From the NCBI GenBank assembly GCA_945890645.1, contig CAMDCV010000037.1:1-40163 (forward strand): 40,163 bases of DNA, written 5' to 3'. The translations under genes were made by a program, and so were the position numbers. The notes beneath the pieces are model-generated. The model ran no database searches, was not told the DNA's origin, and worked only from the letters and a program-made list of their open reading frames with translations. This stretch comes from Akkermansia muciniphila (lineage in GTDB: Bacteria; Verrucomicrobiota; Verrucomicrobiia; Verrucomicrobiales; Akkermansiaceae). Below, piece by piece: positions 1 to 8,068 of the stretch. The stretch's first letter is position 1, and each line of letters opens with the position of its first letter.

Positions 1-133
1 ACTGGGGTTGTGCACGATACATGCCACTCTGTTACGTGAGAGGTGCACGGATTTTTGCGACGAAATGTGCAATTCCGTGCATTTGTGTGAGGCAATCATG
101 CCAGCATCGATTGATAGCTAAAGGCTTTTCGCG

Positions 134-250
134 TTATTCAGGAAGCTCTACGTAGGACGCAAGCACCTGCATCACATCCACAATCACTCTCTTCGCCGCA
201 GCCACTTGGCGCGGTTCGTAGTCTTCCACATGGCGGGGTTCTTCAGACAT
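134..250 (-). pseudogene. Truncated AbiEii-like partner of the AbiEi-like gene
   Basis: An ATG at 250 overlaps the 3' end of the preceding AbiEi-like gene by 8 bases and opens a frame of only 38 codons, ending in TAA at 134. The peptide has the acidic, DYEPRQVAAAKRV-type start that I associate with nucleotidyltransferase partners of AbiEi-like proteins. Those proteins continue after this stretch into a glycine-rich nucleotidyltransferase motif. Here the similarity ends at ASYVELPE and a stop, and I see no continuation in any frame of the remaining 133 bases. I read it as a 5' remnant of the toxin-side gene, cut by a deletion or insertion. A genuine very short coupled ORF is the alternative. 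Confidence 0.5.
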
Positions 251-1370
251 TGGGAGGCCCTTTCCATTCTGGTTTCAAACACTGCTCCCAAATTGCCTCC
301 GCCGCTTCTTCTCCTCTTCCACCTGCGTTCTTGAGATCCAACCAAGTCTGAACGGGATTCGTCCTGCCGAGAGCCCTACGTAGTCTGAACCGATTCTCGT
401 AAAATACCCCATCGTCTTCAGGGATCAAGACAACAAGGTTTGCACCACTATCGACACGCTTGGCTTTGACCATCGTTTCAAAATCATCCAGGGCCGCATC
501 ATTCACATACAACCATGTTTTGTTTTGCCTTACGTGCGGTGCCTCTCGTTCCGCAGCAGAAAACACAGCATATGCCGCCTTGCCCTCCGAGTTCAACAGC
601 GTGGCCAATTGGTATTCCAACTCCTCACCTTTCAGAAGAGTGAAGTAGGAAAGCTGACGATGCCGATCGTAGCGATAGTCTTTTTCCCACTCTTGAAGGA
701 GACCAAGCGGGTCTGATACAAAGAAGTGCCCATCGTCATCAAGACTTACCCATGCCTGCTCACGAAGATAGGTCACGACTTTATTCACTAGCCCCATACT
801 AACGCTCGGATTACAAGCTTTCTGCAAAGAGGTTTGAGTCCAGCGTTGCTGCACCGGATCCGCCATCAGAAGAGCACGCAGCACTCTTGCTGAAGCGGCA
901 GTCCCCAGATTCGCCTTCGGTTTCGGCCGCTCATGCACTGCGGCAAGACCGGTCCGTTCGACATAGAGCGCACCGGGAACCACCAAGCGGCAGTTCCCCG
1001 CCAGATCAAACCAGCTCCATCCATGCTTTTCACAAAGCTCCGCCATCCGGGGTGAAATGTGGGGAGCTGCCAAGACAGGCACACGTATGGTCCGCGTGCC
1101 ATCAGAACGGAAAGCATTCGTCAAGCCCACATAAGGAAACTGCGAAGGCCGGGGCAAGTCTTTGCACTCGACCCGCAGTTCGACTTTGTCCCCTGTCCGC
1201 AACTTCATCTCACCCATGATGTCAAAACTCTTGTCCGCCGCCGCCGGATTTCTCCACACCTTGCATTCGCTCGCTAAGCCAGGCAGCGTTTCAAACAACT
1301 TCAATAGCTGCTTCTCCAGTGCCCGTTCCAGCGAGTCACCCTCTATTTTCATCAAAAGCGCCTGTTTCAT
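243..1370 (-). CDS. AbiEi-like type IV antitoxin / transcriptional regulator
   Basis: This gene encodes a 375-residue protein when read from the ATG at 1370. A GTG at 1418 would add 16 residues but lies inside an operator-like palindrome, so the ATG is preferred. The middle of the protein carries a segment (around CEKHGWSWFDLAGNCRLVV) followed by a winged-helix-like stretch, which resembles the AbiEi_2 family of type IV toxin-antitoxin regulators. Proteins of that family repress their own operon and counteract a nucleotidyltransferase toxin. The start of the partner gene overlaps the 3' end but is truncated after 38 codons, so this antitoxin is probably an orphan. A TAGTAT hexamer at 1386-1381 could serve as a -10 for a nearly leaderless message. 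The family call comes from motif memory, not a search. Confidence 0.6.
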   Translation of the reverse strand: MKQALLMKIEGDSLERALEKQLLKLFETLPGLASECKVWRNPAAADKSFDIMGEMKLRTGDKVELRVECKDLPRPSQFPYVGLTNAFRSDGTRTIRVPVLAAPHISPRMAELCEKHGWSWFDLAGNCRLVVPGALYVERTGLAAVHERPKPKANLGTAASARVLRALLMADPVQQRWTQTSLQKACNPSVSMGLVNKVVTYLREQAWVSLDDDGHFFVSDPLGLLQEWEKDYRYDRHRQLSYFTLLKGEELEYQLATLLNSEGKAAYAVFSAAEREAPHVRQNKTWLYVNDAALDDFETMVKAKRVDSGANLVVLIPEDDGVFYENRFRLRRALGRTNPVQTWLDLKNAGGRGEEAAEAIWEQCLKPEWKGPPNV

Positions 1371-1390
1371 GTCTACGTGAATACTAGTTT

Positions 1391-1530
1391 TTCCGTGAAA
1401 ATCAAGTCTTATTTTCACGGAATTTCATTTTTCACGCAATCGTGAAAACGGCTAAAACGTGAAAATTGCTTTTGATTTCACAAAAATAGCATGTTTCACC
1501 AAATGGTGAAAATATCGCTTTTAGTGAAAT
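1391..1530 (-). promoter_or_regulatory. Cluster of TTTCAC/GTGAAA palindromes (probable AbiEi operator)
   Basis: Three inverted repeats with one shared core occur in 140 bases. The first is a perfect 12-base repeat, TTCCGTGAAAAT at 1391-1402 with its complement at 1411-1422 (8-base spacer). The second is TTTTCACG at 1429-1436 with its complement at 1441-1448 (4-base spacer). The third is TTTCACC at 1494-1500 with its complement at 1505-1511 (4-base spacer). Single half-sites occur at 1458-1465, near 1476-1481 and near 1523-1529. They lie just upstream of the preferred start of the AbiEi-like gene. Characterised AbiEi proteins bind inverted repeats in their own promoter, so autoregulation is a reasonable inference. 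Confidence 0.65.
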
Positions 1531-1755
1531 CAGGAAATCATTGTTCTCCGGGACCTCCAGTTTTGCATCCCGCCCCTGATTGCTTAAGCCACCGTTCCAT
1601 CCTGACCTTCGTAGCTCCTGCCGTTCGAAGCCTCGGCGAAGAATGGTTAGCGAAGAAGGTTCTCCATAGCAATTCACCACATCCCAGCCCAGCTCATGCT
1701 GCATGAGCTGGATCGCAGGTTGCTCGACTAGGCGGTCTTCGGAGTAGACGGTCAT
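1432..1755 (-). pseudogene. hsdR: 5' remnant of type I restriction subunit hsdR
   Basis: The ATG at 1755 overlaps the TGA of the MBL gene as ATGA. The first 30 or so residues (SEDRLVEQPAIQLMQHELGW, then DVVNCYGEP) match the conserved amino terminus of HsdR, the ATP-dependent translocase/endonuclease subunit of type I restriction systems. The frame stops after 107 codons, whereas HsdR is usually about 800-1100 residues. The later residues do not look like HsdR and run into the palindrome cluster of the AbiEi-like gene. I could not find the nuclease or helicase domains in other frames. Insertion of the AbiE-type module, or a deletion beside it, probably removed the rest. Confidence 0.7.
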
Positions 1756-3035
1756 AAATGTTCGATGATTCGAAAGTGAATCTCGCATCGTTCATGGCCA
1801 CCAGCCCACGGATGACCGGGAAGAATATCGTCGATGACATCGAGGTGTGGGTGGCCATATTTATTGCTGAATCCAGAACTCGTGAAACAAACAGCTCTAT
1901 CACCTATGAGACCAAGGATTTGAGGCTCCCATGAATGGGACGAACCATGATGGGGCACTTGGAAGAATGCAGTTTCCTCTAAATACCCCCGGTAATGATC
2001 TTGGAACTGTCGGAAATCGTGCTGAAGGTTTAAATCGCCGGTCAGAAGTGTGCCACCAGAATTGCCCCACCAGCCAAGATAGTTTCGGTAAGCCTGGTAT
2101 TCCCGAGTGCGATCGCCCCAATAGCACATGGATTCACGTTCCTTCTTAAAGGCAGGACCATGCCAAAGAGTTAAACTAACGTTGTTGTGGTCTTTCTTAA
2201 TTTCTTTGTAGGCCTCCTTTAATTTCACTCTCGCTGCGGGATTCTTCAAAATCTCAATTATAGCGGTTGGTAATAGCTCCTTCAATCCCGTCCCGTCTAA
2301 AACGGCGTTAACAAAGCGCTTCCACCGCTTGAGTTCATCTGAGTCTTGTAGTGCAGGCGCAGCGCTTATCTTGTCTCTAATCACAGAATAATCAGAAGGA
2401 AACGCATCGTAGTTGAAGAACTTGAGCTGCCAGCAATAACCGACCCGGACTTTTTTGGAGTCATCGAGCGTTTCTGAATCAGTAAGCGCATCCGAATCTT
2501 CCTCGGAAATGGTTTTCATTGTTGGTCCTGGTGAAAACTTTATGTCGAATCTAACCCGAGCAGCGTCGGGAGGTGGAAAATCGTCAAAAGGCTGTTCTTC
2601 TCCTCCTGTCCCATCCCCACTCAAAACAAAGACAATCCTTCCTACGCCTCGGTCTCGAAGAAACGCCGCAGGATCTACGAGAAACTCAAAATAGCTATCG
2701 GACTCTGTAGCGGACCGAGCTGCAATCGCCAGACGCTGAATAGGCGTCAAATAAGGGAGAAAGACCGTAGCAACCGGGAGTGACCCATCTAACAAATAAT
2801 CTAATCCATTGACGTGATCGGCGTCAAAGTGCGATAGCACCATGAAATCTAAACCCTTGTCGCGCAGCTCCATCCGGAGTCTATCAATCGATGAATGGAG
2901 AAACTCTTGTTTGCTCAACGAACCGCAATCATATACAAAGTCGATCGAATCAGAGTGAGACGGGCAATTAACCCTGCAGCGGTATAGACCACCTTGTCCG
3001 ATAGGATAAAGAATCGCATTTGCATGAAGAGTCAT
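1752..3035 (-). CDS. MBL-fold metallo-hydrolase, ComEC/Rec2-like
   Basis: This is a 427-residue protein without a clear signal peptide. LSHFDADHVNGL near residues 66-77 is the SHxDxDH form of the metallo-beta-lactamase metal-binding motif, as in the carboxy-terminal domain of ComEC. Near the end, GGTLLTGDLN supplies a likely bridging Asp and VPHHGSSHS resembles the ComEC VPHHGS motif. The family includes nucleases and phosphodiesterases, and the substrate here is unknown. Between these motifs is a long insert with charged and acidic patches. The gene starts 14 bases after the HerA-like ATPase gene and overlaps the hsdR remnant, so it belongs to the hsd transcription unit. A DNA-degrading or regulatory role in defence is inferred from this position only. 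Confidence 0.8.
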   Translation of the reverse strand: MTLHANAILYPIGQGGLYRCRVNCPSHSDSIDFVYDCGSLSKQEFLHSSIDRLRMELRDKGLDFMVLSHFDADHVNGLDYLLDGSLPVATVFLPYLTPIQRLAIAARSATESDSYFEFLVDPAAFLRDRGVGRIVFVLSGDGTGGEEQPFDDFPPPDAARVRFDIKFSPGPTMKTISEEDSDALTDSETLDDSKKVRVGYCWQLKFFNYDAFPSDYSVIRDKISAAPALQDSDELKRWKRFVNAVLDGTGLKELLPTAIIEILKNPAARVKLKEAYKEIKKDHNNVSLTLWHGPAFKKERESMCYWGDRTREYQAYRNYLGWWGNSGGTLLTGDLNLQHDFRQFQDHYRGYLEETAFFQVPHHGSSHSWEPQILGLIGDRAVCFTSSGFSNKYGHPHLDVIDDILPGHPWAGGHERCEIHFRIIEHL

Positions 3036-3049
3036 ATGAATAATAGAGC

Positions 3050-5059
3050 TTATTTTTCAGCTTCCTGAGCAGCCTCATCACCTACGGTAACAATGGCCTC
3101 TGAAGTGGAGTCGTCACTAGACACCCAGCGCTTAGTCAAGTCGGCGATCTTGAAAATAATCGGCCTAGCAGACGAAGATGCCTTTCCAACCAGAATTGCC
3201 GTGAACTGTGGCAACGTGGATATAGCATGAGAATACGCTTCTCCCATGTAGTTTTTCAAAAAATCGAGGCCCGTCTGATCAAATGAACGCAGTGCAAAAA
3301 TGGTATTACATTGGTTGAGAATTGTCTTAGTTACATTGGCAGTGCGCTGCGTAATCAACAAACTCCCTAGTCCATACTTCCGACCTTGTAGGACTACACG
3401 AGAAGTTCGATTGACATGTCCAGTATCATCTTTTTGGGCTACTTGATTCCATTCAGGAACAAGTGCGTGAGCTTCTTCCATTACGACACAAAGGGCCGCA
3501 GGAGCATCCGAACCAGCTTTAAGTATCACCTTACTCTGTAGGTGAGTGAATGCAGCTTCCACAAAATCTGCTGTTGCTTTTGGAAATCCTCCGGCGGCGT
3601 TAGCGAATTGATGAATACCGAGCAGAGATTCGGTATTGTCAATCCACGCCGCCACGTCAGCCGCTGCCTTCAGTGTAGTCGGCTTACGGTGCTGAAGGAA
3701 CTGATAATGTTGCCGCGTGATGTCCAGAATCAGAACTTTAATTCCAGCGTCTAGGTATGCCTCGATCAAATGGAAAGCCAAATAAGATTTTCCGCTCCCT
3801 GTCACACCAACCAATGCTGTATTGTGGGTAATCGAATCCTCAATACCAACGTGGATTGGAAACGAAGAGCTTGGCACAAATCCTACATTAGCGCGATCCT
3901 TTGGCACCTTCTTTTCGGCGTCGTCCAGAGACAACTCAACCAACTCACCCGCCGGAGCAACCCAATCGATTGGCTCAAACGTGGCCCGCTCACTCTCCCA
4001 CAATCCAAGTTGACCACAGACCACGCGTACTCCCTGAGACACGTTCCCGTCCTGAAGCGGAGCCTCGATCACACGTGCTCCGACAATTTGGTAATAGGAT
4101 ACACGCCCCGAATGGATCACCGAAACAACTTGCCCTTCGTGAAGTTCAATTCGCGGATCAATGTCCAAGATCAGTTCTCCAATGCTCGATCCGGGACAAA
4201 CGACGCCGAGCGGACGTCGTGAAACTTTCTCGTCCAGAGGTGTTTTAAATTCGACTATAATTTTGTCTCCTTTGCTAACCTCTGGCCATTTCTCTCCAAA
4301 AATGGATAGGTGGATACGACCTACCCGACGTCCAGCAGTCACCCGATCATCAAAAATTGTCCCTTCTGCCGCTATTCCACCGTGCGCCAGCTTTAAGGTG
4401 ACTTCGTGCCCAACGAGTCGCTGAGGCAACTCGGGACTGAACTGCACCTCTGCAATTCTGGGGCTGTGAATCGCAACCAAAAGTCCAGCAACCGAACTAC
4501 CATTAGTTTCAATCCTGCTGAAGATTCCACCGATGGTGTTAGCTATCGACGGAACATTGAGAATCATGAAAATCGCCCAAAACAATAAAAGGCAATTGAG
4601 GGGTAAGGTGTGGGCTGGATACGAGAATTGCAGAAAAACACCCCAGAGGAAGAACGCAGAGAAGATAGCCTCAGGGCGCCCGATCTCGCGATTCAAGCGG
4701 GAAAAGAACTGAATTGCAGGTCCTTCTGAAGCCAATTCTCGATTGCGGAGCAGTATCAATACACAACTCGAAACCAAAAGATAGCCGGCCCAAGCTGCGA
4801 AGATGCACCATAAGCCTGTCCTTTGAGCTGGAGCGACAATGAAAAGCGAGACCCATGCGGTGGTTGCGTTGACGAAAACGTTGGCGTCTTTCGAAAAGTG
4901 CGGCTGATCTACAAGCGAAAGCAAAAGCACCATCAAAATTCCAGCGGTAAACCAGAAGTCAGAAACTGCGAATTTGAAAGAACCGGTGGATAATTTCCCG
5001 ATCCCCAAGAAGATGAGGATGCCCAGCATCAAAAAAGTTAATCTAGCCACACGGTTCAT
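3050..5059 (-). CDS. Membrane-anchored HerA/DUF87-like ATPase
   Basis: This 669-residue protein has about five or six hydrophobic segments in its first 170 residues. A beta-rich middle region resembling a HAS barrel follows, and then a RecA/FtsK-class ATPase domain. The Walker A motif is GVTGSGKS at residues 418-425. The Walker B region is LCVVMEEAHAL near residues 521-531. An arginine-containing segment (SRVVLQGRKYGLGSLLITQR) resembles the HerA/VirB4 group, whose members form hexameric DNA translocases, often paired with nucleases. The membrane anchor is unusual for HerA itself. The gene lies 6 bases after hsdS and 14 bases before the MBL gene, which suggests a paired function with the MBL protein. 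The family is clear, but the exact role is not. Confidence 0.8.
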   Translation of the reverse strand: MNRVARLTFLMLGILIFLGIGKLSTGSFKFAVSDFWFTAGILMVLLLSLVDQPHFSKDANVFVNATTAWVSLFIVAPAQRTGLWCIFAAWAGYLLVSSCVLILLRNRELASEGPAIQFFSRLNREIGRPEAIFSAFFLWGVFLQFSYPAHTLPLNCLLLFWAIFMILNVPSIANTIGGIFSRIETNGSSVAGLLVAIHSPRIAEVQFSPELPQRLVGHEVTLKLAHGGIAAEGTIFDDRVTAGRRVGRIHLSIFGEKWPEVSKGDKIIVEFKTPLDEKVSRRPLGVVCPGSSIGELILDIDPRIELHEGQVVSVIHSGRVSYYQIVGARVIEAPLQDGNVSQGVRVVCGQLGLWESERATFEPIDWVAPAGELVELSLDDAEKKVPKDRANVGFVPSSSFPIHVGIEDSITHNTALVGVTGSGKSYLAFHLIEAYLDAGIKVLILDITRQHYQFLQHRKPTTLKAAADVAAWIDNTESLLGIHQFANAAGGFPKATADFVEAAFTHLQSKVILKAGSDAPAALCVVMEEAHALVPEWNQVAQKDDTGHVNRTSRVVLQGRKYGLGSLLITQRTANVTKTILNQCNTIFALRSFDQTGLDFLKNYMGEAYSHAISTLPQFTAILVGKASSSARPIIFKIADLTKRWVSSDDSTSEAIVTVGDEAAQEAEK

Positions 5060-5065
5060 TCGTTC

Positions 5066-6217
5066 TTAGGGTGTGAGAAGTTGGGGTAGTAGTAGGTCGC
5101 GAGTACGGCGGAGGTTTTGAATCGAGAGTGTCAGTATTCGGGCTTGGGCAAGCATCGCCCCTGCGCACTCTTGAAACCTACTTTGCAAGGCGATCGGCGG
5201 GATCAAGGTTTGAAGACTATGGATGTCATTGCGGTTTAGAGTTGGAACAGCAGCGCCAGAGTTAAAACCTTTGAGGTCGATGCTCGACAAAACAAAGTAG
5301 GCGTAAAGAGGTTCCGACCTAGGGAATGCCTTCACCCAAAGTGCTGTATTCAAAGGCCAGAAATCTTCGTGTATGTAGACCACTTGCCCGATCGTGCCTG
5401 AACGACCTGTTACAATACCGGGACCTTTCACCTTTGACTCGCTATGATAGCCCGTTATTCCTGATGCCGCGTAAATGGGAATATCGCCTGCCGCGCGCTC
5501 GGCTTTGGGTAAATCAAAACCACGCTGAAGCACCAACACGTCTTCCAATTTTCCAACCTCCCACCCATTAGGAATCTGGCCGAGTTCCGAGTCAATGAAT
5601 TGCACGGAGTCGTGGCCGGGGAAGCGTAAGTGGACGAACCATTCGCGGTAGAGGGATTGTGCCATCTCTTCTAGGATCTTGATGCGGCGGAGGTTGTTCT
5701 CGATCAGGTCGTCGTAGGCCGAGAGGATGCCCGCGATCTTGCGTTGGGTGGGGAGAGGTAGAGTAGGAGCAGGCAACGACTTAATCATTTCAAGACTAAC
5801 GTAACCTTGAGCCACTCCACCTTTGGTTGCAAACAGTGCGCTCTGAAACTTTGGTCCCCGCATCCAGTAGTAAAGAAACATAGGATCTACATTCTCTGGT
5901 TTGGATCTGACGATTGCAACGCTGCTTGAGATCCCAAAACGGTCAGTATCTCGCACCAAATACGGTTCTCCGATTGTTCCGATGATACTGAATACCAAGT
6001 CACCCGGTTGCGGGCATATAAGTGCCTTCTTGCCGTTCTTGAAGTACTTCGTGAAATTCTTCTCAGATATGTAGTAGACTTTACTGTAGTCTACTCTCCC
6101 GTCCTTGAAATTGCGGCAAGTAAGGTATAAAACTCCCGAATCTTCGCGCTCTATCTTTGAATGGGTGCCATCGCCCACTTCGCAGCTTTTCCCAATGGTC
6201 TGAGATTCGAGGATCAT
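5066..6217 (-). CDS. hsdS: Type I restriction-modification specificity subunit HsdS
   Basis: This 383-residue protein has the two-TRD layout of HsdS. The first target recognition domain ends at [21 protein letters not shown] central helical conserved region follows (residues around 160-195, including [20 protein letters not shown]). The second domain ends at [20 protein letters not shown], with a closing helix to the C terminus. HsdS sets the DNA target for methylation by HsdM and for cleavage by HsdR. Its ATG overlaps the hsdM stop by 4 bases (6214-6217), indicating translational coupling. The gene appears intact, so with HsdM it could still form a methyltransferase. Confidence 0.93.
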   Translation of the reverse strand: MILESQTIGKSCEVGDGTHSKIEREDSGVLYLTCRNFKDGRVDYSKVYYISEKNFTKYFKNGKKALICPQPGDLVFSIIGTIGEPYLVRDTDRFGISSSVAIVRSKPENVDPMFLYYWMRGPKFQSALFATKGGVAQGYVSLEMIKSLPAPTLPLPTQRKIAGILSAYDDLIENNLRRIKILEEMAQSLYREWFVHLRFPGHDSVQFIDSELGQIPNGWEVGKLEDVLVLQRGFDLPKAERAAGDIPIYAASGITGYHSESKVKGPGIVTGRSGTIGQVVYIHEDFWPLNTALWVKAFPRSEPLYAYFVLSSIDLKGFNSGAAVPTLNRNDIHSLQTLIPPIALQSRFQECAGAMLAQARILTLSIQNLRRTRDLLLPQLLTP

Positions 6218-7827
6218 GCTTCCAGTAGCTCCACAACATTTTCCGCAATTCTCGCCTCAAGCTCACGCGCTTCCGCATTGAGCACTTCAAGCTCCTCGTT
6301 GAGGGCTTCCAACTTTTCTTTGAAATCTTCGTCACTGAGATCTTCCCCTTTGGCGACGCCGACGTAGCGGCCGGGGTTCAAACTCCAACCCTGTTGTTCG
6401 ATCTCTTGGATGGTCGCAGCTTTACAGAGCCCCTGAACGTCGCGGTAAGTGATTAGTGCCGAGTCAGCAGTGATCAGTGGGTGATTTGCGGCTTCGCCGA
6501 AGGTTTCGAGGAACTTGTCCTGCGAACCTGCGAGAAACTCACAGGGTTGACCACGATAAGAGCGGACGACGTTGGCGAGGAATTCGAGCTGAGCCTCTGT
6601 GAAATCGCGGTGGGCGCGATCGAGCTGGCGGAAGATGTGGCGGGCGTCGATGAAGAGGATCTTGTCGGCGCGGTCGGTGCCGCGTTTTCCTTTATCGAAA
6701 AACCACAAGGTGCAGGGAAGCGTGACGGTGAAGAAGAAATTCGGGCCAATGGCGACCATGACGTCCACATCGCCCGCGCGGATGATTTTTTCGCGGATCT
6801 CTTGCTCAGAAGCGCGGGCATCAGCGGCGGAGTTCGCCATGACGAAACCAGCGCGGCCTTTTTGATTCAGAGCGGAGTGGAAGTGCTGGATCCACAGGTA
6901 GTTGCCATTGTCCGTGCGTGGAATGCCAAAGGGATAGCGCGGGTCGGTGGCGATGCGTTCTTTGTCGATCTTGCTGACATTGAACGGCGGATTCGCCAGC
7001 ACAAAATCGAAGCGTCCGACAGAGTCTTGCAGATCCTCGTAGTAGGTATTGCCCTGCTTGACATCGCCACTCAGCCCATGCACAGCAAGGTTGAGCCGAG
7101 CGAGGCGGGCCGTGTCCGTGACGCGCTCTTGCCCGTGCACGGAGATTTCCGACGTGGGGTTTTTCTGATGCGCCTCCACAAAGCGGGCGGACTGAATGAA
7201 CATACCACCCGAGCCACATGCAGGATCAAGAATGCGACCGTGATACGGCTCTAGGATTTCCACGATCAATTTGACAATAGAAGTGGGTGTGTAGAACTCG
7301 CCGCCCTTCTGGCCCTCGCTCATGGCGAACTTGCCTAGAAAATATTCGTAGATCAGGCCAAAGGTATCGCCGCCCTTGTCCATGGAGATGGAGGCCATGG
7401 TCTTGAGCAAAGAGGCGAGGGTTTTGCTATCCAATATCTGATAATTCTTCGGCAGGACATCGGATAAATCCGGGTTCTCCTTCTCGATGGAGCGCATGGC
7501 TTCATTGATCGCCTGCCCGACTTGCGCGCCTTCCGGCAGGCTTAGTAAATGGGAGAAGCGGGCCTCGTCGGGGAGATAAACCACGCCAGCGGCATGATAA
7601 TCCGTCGGCCCGATCTTGCGGCGGGAACCGGCCTGCGGTTTCAGATCCTTTTCCACCGCCACGAAGCGGACATCCGCATAGCGCAGGAAGATGAGACCGA
7701 GCACAGTTGGTGAGTATTCGGAAGGCTTCAGATCCGCCCCAGCCCAAAGCTGGTTGGCAGCGTCCCAGAGTTTTTTCTCGAGTTCGGCGTGGGAGTCTTC
7801 AGAGGTGGCTGGTTCAGTCCAATGCAT
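6214..7827 (-). CDS. hsdM: Type I restriction-modification DNA methyltransferase subunit HsdM
   Basis: The 537-residue product has the standard HsdM order. A helical N-terminal domain ([19 protein letters not shown], then LGLIFLRY) is followed by [17 protein letters not shown], which leads into the SAM-binding motif [10 protein letters not shown] near residue 197. The catalytic NPPF motif (VLANPPFN) lies near residue 277, typical of N6-adenine methyltransferases. Length matches the family. It is the first gene of the hsdM-hsdS-ATPase-MBL-hsdR' unit and has a plausible sigma70 promoter directly upstream. Because hsdR is destroyed, HsdM/HsdS may act as an orphan methyltransferase, or may mark self DNA for another effector. 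Confidence 0.95.
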   Translation of the reverse strand: MHWTEPATSEDSHAELEKKLWDAANQLWAGADLKPSEYSPTVLGLIFLRYADVRFVAVEKDLKPQAGSRRKIGPTDYHAAGVVYLPDEARFSHLLSLPEGAQVGQAINEAMRSIEKENPDLSDVLPKNYQILDSKTLASLLKTMASISMDKGGDTFGLIYEYFLGKFAMSEGQKGGEFYTPTSIVKLIVEILEPYHGRILDPACGSGGMFIQSARFVEAHQKNPTSEISVHGQERVTDTARLARLNLAVHGLSGDVKQGNTYYEDLQDSVGRFDFVLANPPFNVSKIDKERIATDPRYPFGIPRTDNGNYLWIQHFHSALNQKGRAGFVMANSAADARASEQEIREKIIRAGDVDVMVAIGPNFFFTVTLPCTLWFFDKGKRGTDRADKILFIDARHIFRQLDRAHRDFTEAQLEFLANVVRSYRGQPCEFLAGSQDKFLETFGEAANHPLITADSALITYRDVQGLCKAATIQEIEQQGWSLNPGRYVGVAKGEDLSDEDFKEKLEALNEELEVLNAEARELEARIAENVVELLEA

Positions 7828-7842
7828 CGTTTTTGTAGCGCT

Positions 7843-7870
7843 ATACTAACAAGTGCAAAATCGCTGCCAA
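7843..7870 (-). promoter_or_regulatory. Putative sigma70 promoter of the hsd unit
   Basis: Read on the minus strand, a TTGGCA hexamer (7870-7865) and a TAGTAT hexamer (7848-7843) are separated by 16 bases and lie about 16 bases upstream of the hsdM ATG. The match is good for a housekeeping promoter and implies a very short 5' leader. There is no Shine-Dalgarno sequence before the start codon. Confidence 0.45.
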
Positions 7871-8068
7871 GGAAAAACGGTTGTTTGTGATTGAATTCGG
7901 GACGATCATACGGCCACTTACGATTCCGCAATATATTGCGTATAACAAAGCAAAGCGGTGATGCTCACCGCAGTCCAAGGCCTTCGGCTAAGACCATGAA
8001 ACAAAGGCAATTTGTGATGGAAATCTCTTCGATTCCCTTTTACAAACCTTTCCCCCGCCGTTCTCGCC

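Noticed and set aside
1391-1530. Repeated TTTCAC/GTGAAA units as a possible CRISPR array
   Set aside because: The units are short, palindromic in pairs and irregularly spaced, with no spacers of constant length and no cas genes. They fit an operator cluster better.
1432-1700. Continuation of hsdR in another frame
   Set aside because: The other two minus-strand frames after the conserved start show stops and no HsdR nuclease or helicase motifs, so truncation is preferred over a simple frameshift.
3770-4222. Plus-strand 150-codon open frame opposite the HerA-like gene
   Set aside because: It lies wholly antisense to a gene with clear Walker motifs and has no recognisable features.
6481-7254. 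Plus-strand 257-codon open frame across hsdM
   Set aside because: It is antisense to hsdM, whose methyltransferase motifs are clear, and its own translation matches no known family.
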